Shown: piece by piece, positions 24,474 to 33,040 of the stretch
Numbering within the stretch: the first letter of the stretch is position 1
How the letters are laid out: every line of letters begins with the position of its first letter
Assembly: GCA_934667105.1 (NCBI GenBank)
Contig: CAKULG010000007.1
Span: forward strand, 1-64,000
DNA: 64,000 nucleotides
Direction of reading: 5' to 3'
Source of the DNA: an uncultured Clostridia bacterium
GTDB taxonomy: Bacteria > Bacillota > Clostridia > Christensenellales > Aristaeellaceae
Notes under the pieces: model-generated
The model's database searches: none
What the model was told of the DNA's origin: nothing
The model's input: only the letters and a program-made list of their open reading frames with translations
Position numbers and translations under genes: made by a program

Positions 24474-25903
24474 AGGCGCTGTCCGCCTGCCTGACCCCCT
24501 ATTTCCTTCAGGCGGTTCGCCGGGAGGGGTGGGCGCATTCCCACTTTGAGCGGGTGGTGAATTTGGCGTTTCCGGAACAGGCGGGCCCGCCCCGGCTGCT
24601 GACGCTTACCCGGGCGGATATTCCTGAATTGCCCGACAGCCTGCGCCTGGAGGAAGCCGCCTTCCGCTGCGTACAGGCGCTGGAACGCGGCGCGCCCGTC
24701 GTCTGGACGGGCCGGACGCTGCTGCTTCCCGGGCTGACGCTGGAAATCCCCCAGGAGGCGGAATGCCCCCTATGGCGGGGCGCGGGGCTAAACCGAGCAC
24801 GGGCGGAGCGCTTTCTCAGGCTGTATGAAAAAATCCCCGGCGAGAACGGGATCGAAACGCTGCCGGAGAAATTTCGCCGCCGGGCGCTGCTTGAATTGGA
24901 AAATTTTGCCGAAATAATTCAAACCGGACAAAAAATATCGAAAAATTTGCCTGTCGGTCTGGGAAAAGGCACCACCCCGGCAGGAGATGACGCCCTCGTC
25001 GGCGTATTATCCGCCTATGGAAAGCAAAAAGCGGCGGTCTTTCCCGCCGCTTTGCTGGAGCAAACCACCGACGTAAGCGCCCGGTATCTGCGCTGCGCCC
25101 AGGAGGGCTATTTCTCCGCTCCCGTCCGTCAGGCGTGGGAGCGGCTGGACGAAGCCGCGCTGGCCGCACTGGCGCAGGTGGGGGCCACATCGGGCCGGGA
25201 TATGCTTCTGGGCATGGCCCTGGCTTGCAGGCACTATCTGAACAAGGAGGAAATACGGATGCATGTAAAGGATGAAATTCTTTCGCGCAAGCTGATCGCC
25301 ATCGTGCGCGGCCTGCCTTCCGAGCAGCTGGAGGGCCTGGCACAGGCGTTCTGCGCGGGCGGAATCGGCCTGATGGAAATCACCTTCAATCAGCAAAAGC
25401 CCGAAACCTGGGTCCAGACGGCGGCAGGAATTCGGATGCTGAAGGAAAAATTCGCGGGCAAGATTATCCCCGGCGCGGGCACGGTGATCACCCTGGAGCA
25501 ATTGCAAATGGCTTATGACGCGGGGGCGCAGTATATCATTTCGCCCAACGTGGATGTGGAAATCATTCGCCGCACCAAGGAACTGGGCCTCATTTCCCTG
25601 CCCGGCGCTATGACCCCCAGCGAAATCGTGGAGGCCTATAAGGCCGGGGCGGATTTTGTGAAGGTATTCCCGGTGGGCAATCTGGGCCCCGCCTATATTA
25701 AGGCGCTGAAGGCCCCCTTGAGCCACATTCCCCTGATGGCGGTGGGCGGCGTGAATGAAAAGAACGCGGCGGATTTCCTTAAGGCCGGGGCCTCGGGCCT
25801 GGGCGTGGGCGGAAATTTGGTGAATAAGGAATGGATTGCCAACGGCGAATGGGAGAAAATTACGGCCCTCGCGGCTGAATTTGTAAAGGCGGTGCAGGAA
25901 TAA
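24470..25903 (+). CDS. DUF2877 domain fused in frame to KDPG/KHG aldolase
   Basis: One uninterrupted 477-aa frame. Residues 1-263 match DUF2877 (YlbF-like), with GLGKGTTPAGDDALVGVLSA and TSGRDMLLGMALA. Residues 264-477 are a complete 2-keto-3-deoxy-6-phosphogluconate aldolase: IAIVRGLPSE, LMEITFNQ (catalytic Glu), IIPGAGTV, and the Schiff-base Lys in DFVKVFPVGN. No stop codon lies between them. The start is GTG 24470, overlapping the kinase stop; GTG 24458 is an alternative. An internal ATG at 25259 has a perfect AAGGAGG eight bases upstream, so free aldolase may also be made. Last gene but one of the operon. Confidence 0.85.
   Translation: MKALSACLTPYFLQAVRREGWAHSHFERVVNLAFPEQAGPPRLLTLTRADIPELPDSLRLEEAAFRCVQALERGAPVVWTGRTLLLPGLTLEIPQEAECPLWRGAGLNRARAERFLRLYEKIPGENGIETLPEKFRRRALLELENFAEIIQTGQKISKNLPVGLGKGTTPAGDDALVGVLSAYGKQKAAVFPAALLEQTTDVSARYLRCAQEGYFSAPVRQAWERLDEAALAALAQVGATSGRDMLLGMALACRHYLNKEEIRMHVKDEILSRKLIAIVRGLPSEQLEGLAQAFCAGGIGLMEITFNQQKPETWVQTAAGIRMLKEKFAGKIIPGAGTVITLEQLQMAYDAGAQYIISPNVDVEIIRRTKELGLISLPGAMTPSEIVEAYKAGADFVKVFPVGNLGPAYIKALKAPLSHIPLMAVGGVNEKNAADFLKAGASGLGVGGNLVNKEWIANGEWEKITALAAEFVKAVQE
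25259..25903 (+). CDS. eda: KDPG/KHG aldolase, internal translation start within the fusion
   Basis: Alternative product of the fused frame. AAGGAGG (25244-25250) is eight bases before ATG 25259, giving a normal-length 214-aa aldolase (MHVKDEILSRKLIAIVRGLP). It cleaves KDPG to pyruvate and glyceraldehyde-3-phosphate. The strong internal ribosome-binding site suggests the aldolase was once, or still is, translated by itself. Its stop overlaps the kdgK start by one base (TAATG). Confidence 0.78.
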   Translation: MHVKDEILSRKLIAIVRGLPSEQLEGLAQAFCAGGIGLMEITFNQQKPETWVQTAAGIRMLKEKFAGKIIPGAGTVITLEQLQMAYDAGAQYIISPNVDVEIIRRTKELGLISLPGAMTPSEIVEAYKAGADFVKVFPVGNLGPAYIKALKAPLSHIPLMAVGGVNEKNAADFLKAGASGLGVGGNLVNKEWIANGEWEKITALAAEFVKAVQE

Positions 25904-26925
25904 TGAAGGTTGTATGCTTTGGCGAAATCATGATGCGGCTCAATCCCGAAGGCTATAAGCGCTTTGCCCAGGCGGATCGCTTCGAAGCCACTTACGCGGG
26001 CGGCGAGGCCAATGTGGCCGTCTCTCTTGCCAATTACGGCGACGACGCGGCGTATGTCACCGCCGTTCCCGCCCATGAAATCGGCCAGAACGCGGTGAAC
26101 GCCCTGCGGCATTACGGCGTGGATACCTCCATGATGCTGCGCCAGGGCCCCCGGCTGGGCGTCTATTTCTGTGAAAAGGGCGCGTCCCAGCGCGGCAGCA
26201 AGGTGATCTACGACCGGGCGGGCTCCTCCGTGGCGCTCTCCAAGCGCTCCGATTACGATTGGAATAAGATTCTGGACGGCGCGGATTGGTTCCATTTCAC
26301 CGGCATCACCCCCGCCCTGGGCGGCGAACTGCCTGAAATTTGCCTGGACGCGCTGAAGGCGGCCAAGGAAAAGGGCATCACTGTGAGCTGCGATCTGAAC
26401 TATCGCGGCAAGCTGTGGAGCCGGGAAAAGGCCAGCGAGGTGATGAGCCAGCTGATGCCCTATGTGGACGTGTGCATCGCCAATGAAGAGGACGCCAAGG
26501 ACGTGTTCGGCATTGCGGCGGAAAACACCGACATCAACAGCGGCAAGCTGGATAAGGAAGGCTACATTTCCGTGGCCCGTCAGCTCACCGAGCGCTTTGG
26601 CTTCCAGTATGTGGCCATCACGCTGCGCGGCTCTATCTCCGCCTCCGATAACAATTGGAGCGGCATGCTCTACGACGGCAAGCAGGCCTATTTCGCCAAG
26701 AACTATCTCATCCATATCGTGGACCGCGTGGGCGGCGGCGATTCCTTTGGCGGCGGCCTGATTCATGCCATGCATAAGTGGCAGGGCGATTGCCAGCAGA
26801 TCATCGAATTCGCCGTGGCGGCTTCCTGCCTGAAGCAGACCACCGAATTTGATTTCAACCTCTGCTCCGAAAAGGAAGTGCTGGCCCTGGCGGGTGGCAA
26901 CGCTTCCGGTCGCGTGCAGCGCTAA
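25903..26925 (+). CDS. kdgK: 2-keto-3-deoxygluconate kinase, PfkB family
   Basis: A 340-aa ribokinase-fold enzyme that phosphorylates 2-keto-3-deoxygluconate to KDPG, the substrate of the adjacent aldolase. It has the N-terminal glycine-rich signature YAGGEANVAVSLANYG and the catalytic signature VDRVGGGDSFGGGLIHA (Asp base in GGDS). SCDLNYRGKLWS is typical of KdgK. The pair with the aldolase fixes the pathway from a C6 aldonic or uronic acid to pyruvate and glyceraldehyde-3-phosphate. Last gene before a strong terminator. Confidence 0.93.
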   Translation: MKVVCFGEIMMRLNPEGYKRFAQADRFEATYAGGEANVAVSLANYGDDAAYVTAVPAHEIGQNAVNALRHYGVDTSMMLRQGPRLGVYFCEKGASQRGSKVIYDRAGSSVALSKRSDYDWNKILDGADWFHFTGITPALGGELPEICLDALKAAKEKGITVSCDLNYRGKLWSREKASEVMSQLMPYVDVCIANEEDAKDVFGIAAENTDINSGKLDKEGYISVARQLTERFGFQYVAITLRGSISASDNNWSGMLYDGKQAYFAKNYLIHIVDRVGGGDSFGGGLIHAMHKWQGDCQQIIEFAVAASCLKQTTEFDFNLCSEKEVLALAGGNASGRVQR

Positions 26926-26947
26926 GCGAAAGACTAGATAAAATTAT

Positions 26948-26985
26948 GCGGGGGAACCGTTCTTCTGAAAAAATGGTTCCCCCGC
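26948..26985. terminator. Terminator of the sugar-acid operon
   Basis: An 11-bp perfect stem (GCGGGGGAACC / GGTTCCCCCGC) with a 16-nt loop, followed by AATATTTATTCT. It lies 22 bp after kdgK and 12 bp from the convergent alaX stop, so it may serve both. Confidence 0.88.
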
Positions 26986-26996
26986 AATATTTATTC

Positions 26997-28184
26997 TCAC
27001 AGTTCCATCCCTTGCAGCAGCTCCAGGGCGCGTTCCAGGACGCTGGAATCCGCCGCGCTGCCCTGGGCAAAATCGGGCCGGCCGCCGCCCTGAGCCCCGC
27101 AGGCGCGCAGCAGCGTCGTCATATCCCCCCGCAGCGCGCCGCCTCGGGCGAACACCAGCATCTGCCGCGCCCCCGCCGGGCAGGAAAGCAGCGCCATGGC
27201 GCGGGGATCGCGGATCAGCGCCTTGGCGGTTTGCAGCAAAAGCGCAGGGGTGGCAAAGGAAAGATGCCGCACGTAGAGCGGGCGATCCGCCAAATGCCGG
27301 GCATTCTGGCAGGAAAATTGCAGAGCCGCATCCAGCAATTGCGCGTTTAGCGCCTTTTTTTCTTCCATGGCCTTTTCCCGCTCCCGGGTAAGAGCCTCCG
27401 GCGCGGCGGAAAGATCGGCGGAGAGGGCGGCGCACAGCGTCTGGGCGCAGCGTCCGGCGGCCTGCATATATTTCACCGCGCGTCCGCCCCCAACGAAGGT
27501 CAGGCGCAGTACGCCCCGGGCCGGGGCGGCGGAGAGAATCTTGACGGGGCCGATTTGCCCGGTGGAGGCGGGGTGCGTGCCCCCGCAGGGCACCATTTCA
27601 TAATCGCCCATGGCGACCACCCGGGTGTGCTCCGGCACGGTGGATTGCTTGCGCAGGGGAAGACGCGTCAGTTCTTCCGGGGTGGGAAACCAGCAGCGGA
27701 TGGGGTCGTCCTGCTGCACCCGGGCGTTTACCAGCGTTTCCAGCGCGTCTATTTCCGCGTCGGTTAGGTGCGTGCGCCCTTCGGGCAGCCGCATATCGAT
27801 GCTGGCGGTTTCCGCGCCGGTGTGCAGCCCCAGGGTCACGGCCCCCAGCATGGAGAACGCGGCCCCTGCCAGCATATGATCGGCAGCGTGCTGTTGCATA
27901 TGATCAAAACGCCGGGGCCAATCGATGCGTCCGCGCACATTTTCGCCCAACGGCGGCAGGACGGACATTTTGTGCCACACCACGTTGTCCTTCACTTCCA
28001 CATCCGTCACCAGGCCTTCCTGGCCCGCCCAGAAAATCGCGCCTGTATCAAAGGGCTGTCCGCCCGAGGTGGGGTAGAAGGCGGAGCAATCCAGCGCCGC
28101 CCAGCCTTCCGGCCGCAGGGCGACCACCTGGGCCTCGAATTCCGTCAGGTATGCGTTGTCATAATACAGCCGCTTGGTTTCCAT
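26997..28184 (-). CDS. Alanyl-tRNA editing protein, AlaX-L type
   Basis: A free-standing 395-aa trans-editing protein that hydrolyses mischarged Ser- or Gly-tRNA(Ala). It begins like the AlaRS second additional domain (FYPTSGGQPFDTG), then HMQQHAADHML gives two zinc histidines (about 95-105). CGGTHPASTGQIGP supplies the Cys/His pair. A DHHA1-like C-terminal domain ends GGGRPDFAQGSA. It lacks the AlaRS aminoacylation domain. Start ATG 28184 with GGGAGG eight bases upstream. Third gene of the tdk-MATE-alaX run. Confidence 0.92.
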   Translation of the reverse strand: METKRLYYDNAYLTEFEAQVVALRPEGWAALDCSAFYPTSGGQPFDTGAIFWAGQEGLVTDVEVKDNVVWHKMSVLPPLGENVRGRIDWPRRFDHMQQHAADHMLAGAAFSMLGAVTLGLHTGAETASIDMRLPEGRTHLTDAEIDALETLVNARVQQDDPIRCWFPTPEELTRLPLRKQSTVPEHTRVVAMGDYEMVPCGGTHPASTGQIGPVKILSAAPARGVLRLTFVGGGRAVKYMQAAGRCAQTLCAALSADLSAAPEALTREREKAMEEKKALNAQLLDAALQFSCQNARHLADRPLYVRHLSFATPALLLQTAKALIRDPRAMALLSCPAGARQMLVFARGGALRGDMTTLLRACGAQGGGRPDFAQGSAADSSVLERALELLQGMEL

Positions 28185-28215
28185 GGCGCGTTCCTCCCGG
28201 AAGGGTGTTGAGAAG

Positions 28216-29565
28216 TTATTCGTTTTCGGGCGCGACGGCGTCCCGGGTCAGCTTTTTCACCCAGCGATAGCCGTTGCAGCGAATGGCGGCGGCCCCGCAC
28301 TTAAAAATCTGATCCGCGTTCAGGCAGGCCACCACCGCTACCGGCGGCCAATGCCATACGAAGGCCGCCAGCGCGGAAACGGGCAGCACGATCAGCCAGA
28401 TACTCACCAGGTCGTTGAGCATGCCGAAGCGTGTGTCCCCGCCGCCCCGGATGATGCCCGAAATGGTGGGCATCTGATAGCCCATGCCCACCGTGCAGAC
28501 GCACAGCACCAGGATGAACTGCCGGGCCATGGCCATGGTATCCTCCGACAGCTTGTAGAAAGCCAGCACGGGGCCCTGCACGGCGTAGAGCAGCAGGGCG
28601 GAGAGAACGCCGATAATTAGGAACATGATTTGCAGCGTGCGCGCGTTCTCCCGCACCTTGCCCATATCCCCGGCCCCCACGGTTTTCGCCATGACGATGC
28701 TGGCCACGCTGCTGGCGCTGATGGCGGCGGCCTTAATGAGGGAATAAAGGGTGTAGGAGGCGCTGTTGGCGGCGATGGCCGCGGCGGTCATATGCCCCAG
28801 AATCACGGTTTGCATGGCGTTGGACAGGCCCCACATGCCGCCCACGATAACCACCGGCGTGGCTACGCGAATAAAGTCCATGCACAGCGTTTTATCCAGC
28901 GGGAAAAGGCTCTTCAGCCGCAGGCGCAGCTTTTTATCACCCAACGCGGTATAGAGCACCACCGTCGCCAGCGTGACCAGCCGGGAAAGCAGCGTGGCCA
29001 TGGCCGCGCCCCAGGAGCCGTGAAGGGGAATCAGCAGGGCGTTGAGCACGATATTCACGACCAGCGCCTCCACCGACGTCCAGAAGGAAAGCTTCACCGT
29101 TTCCACGCTGTTGAGCGCGCAGAGCAGCACGCTGGTAATGGCGAAGGGAATATAGGAATGCTTGACGACGGCCAGGTATTCCATCCCTTCCTGGATTACG
29201 CCCGCGTCGTCCACGAAAATGCGCATCATGCCGTTGGGGAAGAAGGCGCATAGCAGGAAAATCACCAGGGAGAACAGCGTTCCCACCACCAGCGCGAAGG
29301 AAGCGACCCGGCGAATGGGCTCGGTGCGCTTTTGGCCCCAATATTGACTGCCCAGCACGGTAAGCCCGTTGCCCACGCCGTTTACCAGGCATTGCAGGAT
29401 AAACTGCAATTGGTTCACCGCCGCCGCGCCGGAGAGGGCGGCTTCGGAATATGCGCCCAGCATGATATTATCCGCCACGTTCACGCCCAGGTTAATCACA
29501 TTTTGCAGCACCAGCGGAAAGAACAGCGCGAAAAAAGAGCGGTAAAAGCGTTTATCGCGGGTCAT
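28216..29565 (-). CDS. MATE family efflux transporter
   Basis: A 449-aa Na+- or H+-driven multidrug exporter with twelve membrane segments in two MatE repeats. Typical parts are FPLVLQNVINLGVNVADNIM, NGLTVLGSQYWGQ and MPTISGIIRGGGDTRFGM. I take ATG 29565 (MTRDKRFYRS), seven bases beyond the tdk stop, because the longer frame to 29652 lies inside tdk. The ribosome-binding site is weak, so translation probably couples to tdk. Substrate unknown. Confidence 0.92.
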   Translation of the reverse strand: MTRDKRFYRSFFALFFPLVLQNVINLGVNVADNIMLGAYSEAALSGAAAVNQLQFILQCLVNGVGNGLTVLGSQYWGQKRTEPIRRVASFALVVGTLFSLVIFLLCAFFPNGMMRIFVDDAGVIQEGMEYLAVVKHSYIPFAITSVLLCALNSVETVKLSFWTSVEALVVNIVLNALLIPLHGSWGAAMATLLSRLVTLATVVLYTALGDKKLRLRLKSLFPLDKTLCMDFIRVATPVVIVGGMWGLSNAMQTVILGHMTAAAIAANSASYTLYSLIKAAAISASSVASIVMAKTVGAGDMGKVRENARTLQIMFLIIGVLSALLLYAVQGPVLAFYKLSEDTMAMARQFILVLCVCTVGMGYQMPTISGIIRGGGDTRFGMLNDLVSIWLIVLPVSALAAFVWHWPPVAVVACLNADQIFKCGAAAIRCNGYRWVKKLTRDAVAPENE

Positions 29566-29572
29566 TAACACG

Positions 29573-30157
29573 TCAATCGCCAGCCTTTCCAGCATTTGTG
29601 CTTTCGGGAGACAATTGCCCCTGCGCCCAATGACGGCGGCAAAGGGCCACATAGCTCTCGTTGCCGCCCAGCAGAATCTGCTGCCCGTCCTTTACCACGC
29701 GCCCGTCCAGCACCCGGGCGTTATTGGTGGCCTTCCGGCCGCACCAGCAGACGGTTTTGATTTCCTCAATGGTATCCGCCCAGGCCAGCAGCCATTGGCT
29801 GCCCTCGAAAAGCTCGCCCCGAAAATCCGTGCGCAGGCCGTAGCAGATCACCGGAATATGCAATTGATCCACCACGTCCACCAGCTTTTGCACCTGCGCT
29901 TTGGAGAGGAACTGCGCCTCGTCCACGATGATGCAGTGATATTCCTTCAGTGGCAGCGCGTCCATTTCCTCCACATAGCTGCACGGGGCGCGCAGTCCGG
30001 CCCGTGAGCCCACGAAGCGTTCCCCGTCCCGGTTATCCAGCCGGGGCTTAAGCATCAGCGCCCGCTGCCCGCGTTCCTGATAATTATATTGCACCATCAC
30101 GGCGTTGGCCGTCTTGGAGGAGCCCATCGCGCCGTAACGAAAATAGAGCTTTGCCAT
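29573..30157 (-). CDS. tdk: Thymidine kinase
   Basis: A 194-aa type II thymidine kinase for pyrimidine salvage. The P-loop is GAMGSSKTANAVM (about 9-21), the Asp-Glu Walker B is IIVDEAQFLS, and the zinc-binding lasso has CWCGRKATNN with the last ligands in CRRH. The start MAKLYFRYG at 30157 has GGAG five bases upstream; a 34-codon extension crosses the promoter and is rejected. First gene of the operon. Confidence 0.95.
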   Translation of the reverse strand: MAKLYFRYGAMGSSKTANAVMVQYNYQERGQRALMLKPRLDNRDGERFVGSRAGLRAPCSYVEEMDALPLKEYHCIIVDEAQFLSKAQVQKLVDVVDQLHIPVICYGLRTDFRGELFEGSQWLLAWADTIEEIKTVCWCGRKATNNARVLDGRVVKDGQQILLGGNESYVALCRRHWAQGQLSPESTNAGKAGD

Positions 30158-30230
30158 TTTTCTCCGCGCCTTTCGTATAGAAAAATGAAGGGCGGCAAAT
30201 TCATCGCGCGCCCGTCGGCATACCTTTGTC

Positions 30231-30259
30231 AGTATACCACGGGCCGCCTTTTTTCGCAA
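30231..30259 (-). promoter_or_regulatory. Promoter of tdk-MATE-alaX
   Basis: Minus strand TTGCGA (30259-30254), 17-bp spacer, TATACT (30236-30231), 74 bp before the tdk start. Confidence 0.8.
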
Positions 30260-30280
30260 GCCGGGAAAGCGAGACGAATT

Positions 30281-30325
30281 AAAAATAACAAAAACAACGC
30301 GGCGATTCGCTTCCGCCGCTTGTTT
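30281..30325 (-). terminator. Terminator of the GGDEF/HD-GYP gene
   Basis: On the minus strand ACAAGCGGCG pairs with CGCCGCGTTGT (one bulge) and is followed by TTTTTGTTATTTTT. It lies about 135 bp beyond the stop at 30461. The sequence 30326-30460 shows no gene or other signal that I can support. Confidence 0.75.
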
Positions 30326-30460
30326 CGTTTGGTTTGTTCACTTCCAGGAAAGCCGCTTGGGTAAAGGCGGTGAAAAGCAATTTCTTCCCCGACGGCAACG
30401 GGAAAAGACGCTATTTCATAGCCGGAGCAAACGAGAATACAGGGCGGCCAGCGGATCGGT

Positions 30461-32764
30461 TTACGCCCGCCTTGTTTCGTCGCCGCGCTGCTGAACAGCC
30501 TTTTCAATTTCCGCCCAATTTTCCAGCACGATCTTCCCAATAGCGGGATCGTACATGGCTCCCAGGTTCTTTTCAATTTCCCGGCGGCATTCTTCCAGGG
30601 GCAGGCGCTTGCGGAAGGCACGGTTGGAGGTCATGGCGTCGATGGAATCCGCGATGGCGATAATCCGCGAACCGATGGGAATATCCTCTTTTTCCAGGCT
30701 GTCGGGGTAGCCCGCGCCGTCATAGCGCTCGTGATGATGCAGCACGATTTGCGCAATTTCGCCCATGCCCGGGGCCCGGGCGATGATTTGAGCGCCGATT
30801 TGCACATGCTTGCGCATTTCGGCCTGCTCCGTTTTATTCAGCGCGCTCTTTTTCAGCCGGAGCAGATCGCTGACGCCGATTTCGCCAATATCGTGCAGCT
30901 GCGCAGCGTCGCTGATTTGCGCGACGGTTTTTTCGGAAAGGCCCAGCTGGCGGGCGATCATAACGGACAGGCGGTTCACGTGCTCGGAATGATGGGCCAT
31001 GCAGGGATCCTTCGCTTCCCCGGTGGCGATCAGGCAGGCGATCAGCTCCCGCATCTCCCGGCCCTGCGATTGGGCGCGCTCATGGTGCTGGAGCGTTTTA
31101 TCCCGGTACATATCCACATCCGCCTCGCGCTTCCAATCGCAGAGGGAAAGCTGCGCCCCCGCCTTGGAGATAAGGCGGCTTTCGCCCCGGGCCAGGGAAA
31201 GCTGATAGCTGCTTTTCCGGTTGTTCTGCCGCAGCAGGCTTTCCAGCCGCTGATGGCATGCATTCAGGCTGGGCGCGGCGGGATACACCACCACGGCGAA
31301 TTCATCCCCGCCGATGCGATAACAGCTGCCGATTACGCCGTAGGCCGTGTTAATAGCACGGGCGGCCAGGGCGATCAACTCGTCCCCGGCGGAATGGCCG
31401 AAGGTGTCGTTGGTATATTTCAGGCCGTTGAGATCCAGCATCAGCAGCACTGCGTCCTGCTTCTTTTCCAGGGCCGTTTCATGCACCTCCGCCAGCCGCT
31501 TTTCAAAGGCCCGGCGGTTGCCCAGGCTGGTGAGCACATCCAACACGGAAAGCCGCTCGTAAATCTGCAATTCCTGAATGCGGTATTGGTTTTTCTTTTG
31601 CTGATCCAGATAGGAAACCAGCATCAGATACAGCAGCAGCAGCACGAAAACGGAAAGGGCGGTTAAGATCATGGCCCGGTAGGTGGAAGCGCCCGCAATC
31701 CAATACGCCGAAATGGAAGCGGCGGCGGACAGGGCGAGAAAAACGCCGTCGTGCTCCAGCGCTCTGAGCAGCTTGCCTTTTTCGGGAACGTTTTTCCGCT
31801 CCTTCCGGATGCAGAGCAGGGATATTACCAGCGTTAAGCCGATAACCAGGTGATTGACAAAAAGCATGGATTGCAGGCTGAATACATTCAGAATGCAAAG
31901 CACAATTTGAGTCGTTACGCTGCCCAGGCCCAGGCACTCCATATAAAGAAGCTGGGGGTATTTTTTATCCAGCGAATACCACACGAAAAACAACGGCGCG
32001 ATGGGCAGCAGCATGAACGAGAGATAGGAGAAAAAGCCCATGGCTTCCGCGTTCAGATGGAACAGGGCGGGAAGCGAGGAATCGGAAAAGCCCCAGGCGG
32101 CGAAAATAAGCAGCATCATCGCCAGGAAGAAAAGCCGGTAATCCCGCAGCCGCTTCCGATTATACAGCAGCGCCAGCGCCAGCAGCAAAATGGAGAAGGT
32201 GCCCAGCAAAACGATATTTAGCAGCGTGAATAGCTCACGGGAGAGGATGGCCAGCACGGCGGCGTAGCGCGTGCCCGCGGAAAGCTCCGGAAGGCGGCAT
32301 TCATTTCCCTGATAACCGGAAATGACGATTTTCAGGGTGTAGCTTTGCGTTACATTGGGAAGCTGGGCCATAAAAAAGCCCGTAACCATCAGCCGCCGGG
32401 CGGCGGAGGGGGTGGTGTTGATATGGAAAATCAATTCGTCGTCCGCATAAATCTCCATAGCCTGGCGGTAATTGGAGAATTGCAGCGTTAGAGGGGCCAG
32501 AACGTCCCCCTCCATGCGCTTCAAAAGCGTGATGGCGTTTCCCTCGGGAACGACGGAGGAGGGCAGCGAAACGGGAACAAGCCCCGCCTCGGTTTCCAGC
32601 AGCCAGCCGTCGTTGAAGGGATACATTTCATCCGTGGGGGAAGCGGCGAGGGAATCGTGATGACGAAAAACAATGTATGCGGACGCGCCGCCCAGGGTTA
32701 AAAAGCCTAACAGCAATAAAATGGTTACGGCGCGAAGCAGCGCGTGTTTCTTCTCTGGGCGCAT
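30461..32764 (-). CDS. Membrane sensor with GGDEF and HD-GYP domains (cyclic-di-GMP turnover)
   Basis: A 767-aa signalling protein. After an N-terminal anchor (about 10-30) comes an outside domain of roughly 150 residues, then seven or eight membrane segments in the manner of 7TMR-DISM sensors. The GGDEF domain (about 405-565) has DVLTSLGNRRAF and an intact RIGGDEFAV. The HD-GYP domain (about 590-750) has LHDIGEIGV and HHHERYDGAGYP. Both active sites look intact, so it could make and degrade c-di-GMP. No RxxD inhibitory site precedes GGDEF. Start ATG 32764 with AAAGGAG. Monocistronic. Confidence 0.92.
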   Translation of the reverse strand: MRPEKKHALLRAVTILLLLGFLTLGGASAYIVFRHHDSLAASPTDEMYPFNDGWLLETEAGLVPVSLPSSVVPEGNAITLLKRMEGDVLAPLTLQFSNYRQAMEIYADDELIFHINTTPSAARRLMVTGFFMAQLPNVTQSYTLKIVISGYQGNECRLPELSAGTRYAAVLAILSRELFTLLNIVLLGTFSILLLALALLYNRKRLRDYRLFFLAMMLLIFAAWGFSDSSLPALFHLNAEAMGFFSYLSFMLLPIAPLFFVWYSLDKKYPQLLYMECLGLGSVTTQIVLCILNVFSLQSMLFVNHLVIGLTLVISLLCIRKERKNVPEKGKLLRALEHDGVFLALSAAASISAYWIAGASTYRAMILTALSVFVLLLLYLMLVSYLDQQKKNQYRIQELQIYERLSVLDVLTSLGNRRAFEKRLAEVHETALEKKQDAVLLMLDLNGLKYTNDTFGHSAGDELIALAARAINTAYGVIGSCYRIGGDEFAVVVYPAAPSLNACHQRLESLLRQNNRKSSYQLSLARGESRLISKAGAQLSLCDWKREADVDMYRDKTLQHHERAQSQGREMRELIACLIATGEAKDPCMAHHSEHVNRLSVMIARQLGLSEKTVAQISDAAQLHDIGEIGVSDLLRLKKSALNKTEQAEMRKHVQIGAQIIARAPGMGEIAQIVLHHHERYDGAGYPDSLEKEDIPIGSRIIAIADSIDAMTSNRAFRKRLPLEECRREIEKNLGAMYDPAIGKIVLENWAEIEKAVQQRGDETRRA

Positions 32765-32823
32765 GATGCCTCTCCTTTGGCGAGGATGGCGGCTATCGTA
32801 AGCCGGTACAAATCTCCATTTAT

Positions 32824-32852
32824 ATCGTAGCATAAAAAGCATTGGCTTTCAA
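32824..32852 (-). promoter_or_regulatory. Promoter of the GGDEF/HD-GYP gene
   Basis: Minus strand TTGAAA (32852-32847), 17-bp spacer, TACGAT (32829-32824), 60 bp before the start codon. Confidence 0.75.
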
Positions 32853-32977
32853 GCGCTTTTCCAAGGAAAGTTACAATAAAGTTACACCGCGTGAAAAGCG
32901 ACGGCGCGGGCGGGCGCTTCCATTCCCAATAGGGCGGGCGCGGCGCTGGAGGAATGCAATAAACGATGATACGAAGC

Positions 32978-33020
32978 GCGGGGGAGCCCATCCTTGGCTT
33001 AGCAAGATGGGCTCCCCCGC
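32978..33020. terminator. Terminator of ABC operon 1
   Basis: A 15-bp perfect stem (GCGGGGGAGCCCATC / GATGGGCTCCCCCGC) with a 13-nt loop, 21 bp after the last permease gene. No long U-tract follows on the minus strand, but the stem is very stable. Confidence 0.8.
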
Positions 33021-33040
33021 AGAATGATATCCATTTAGTC

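Noticed and set aside
30229..30621. A 130-aa minus-strand frame after the GGDEF/HD-GYP gene
   Set aside because: It overlaps the end of that gene, the terminator and the tdk promoter, and its sequence has no protein-like pattern.
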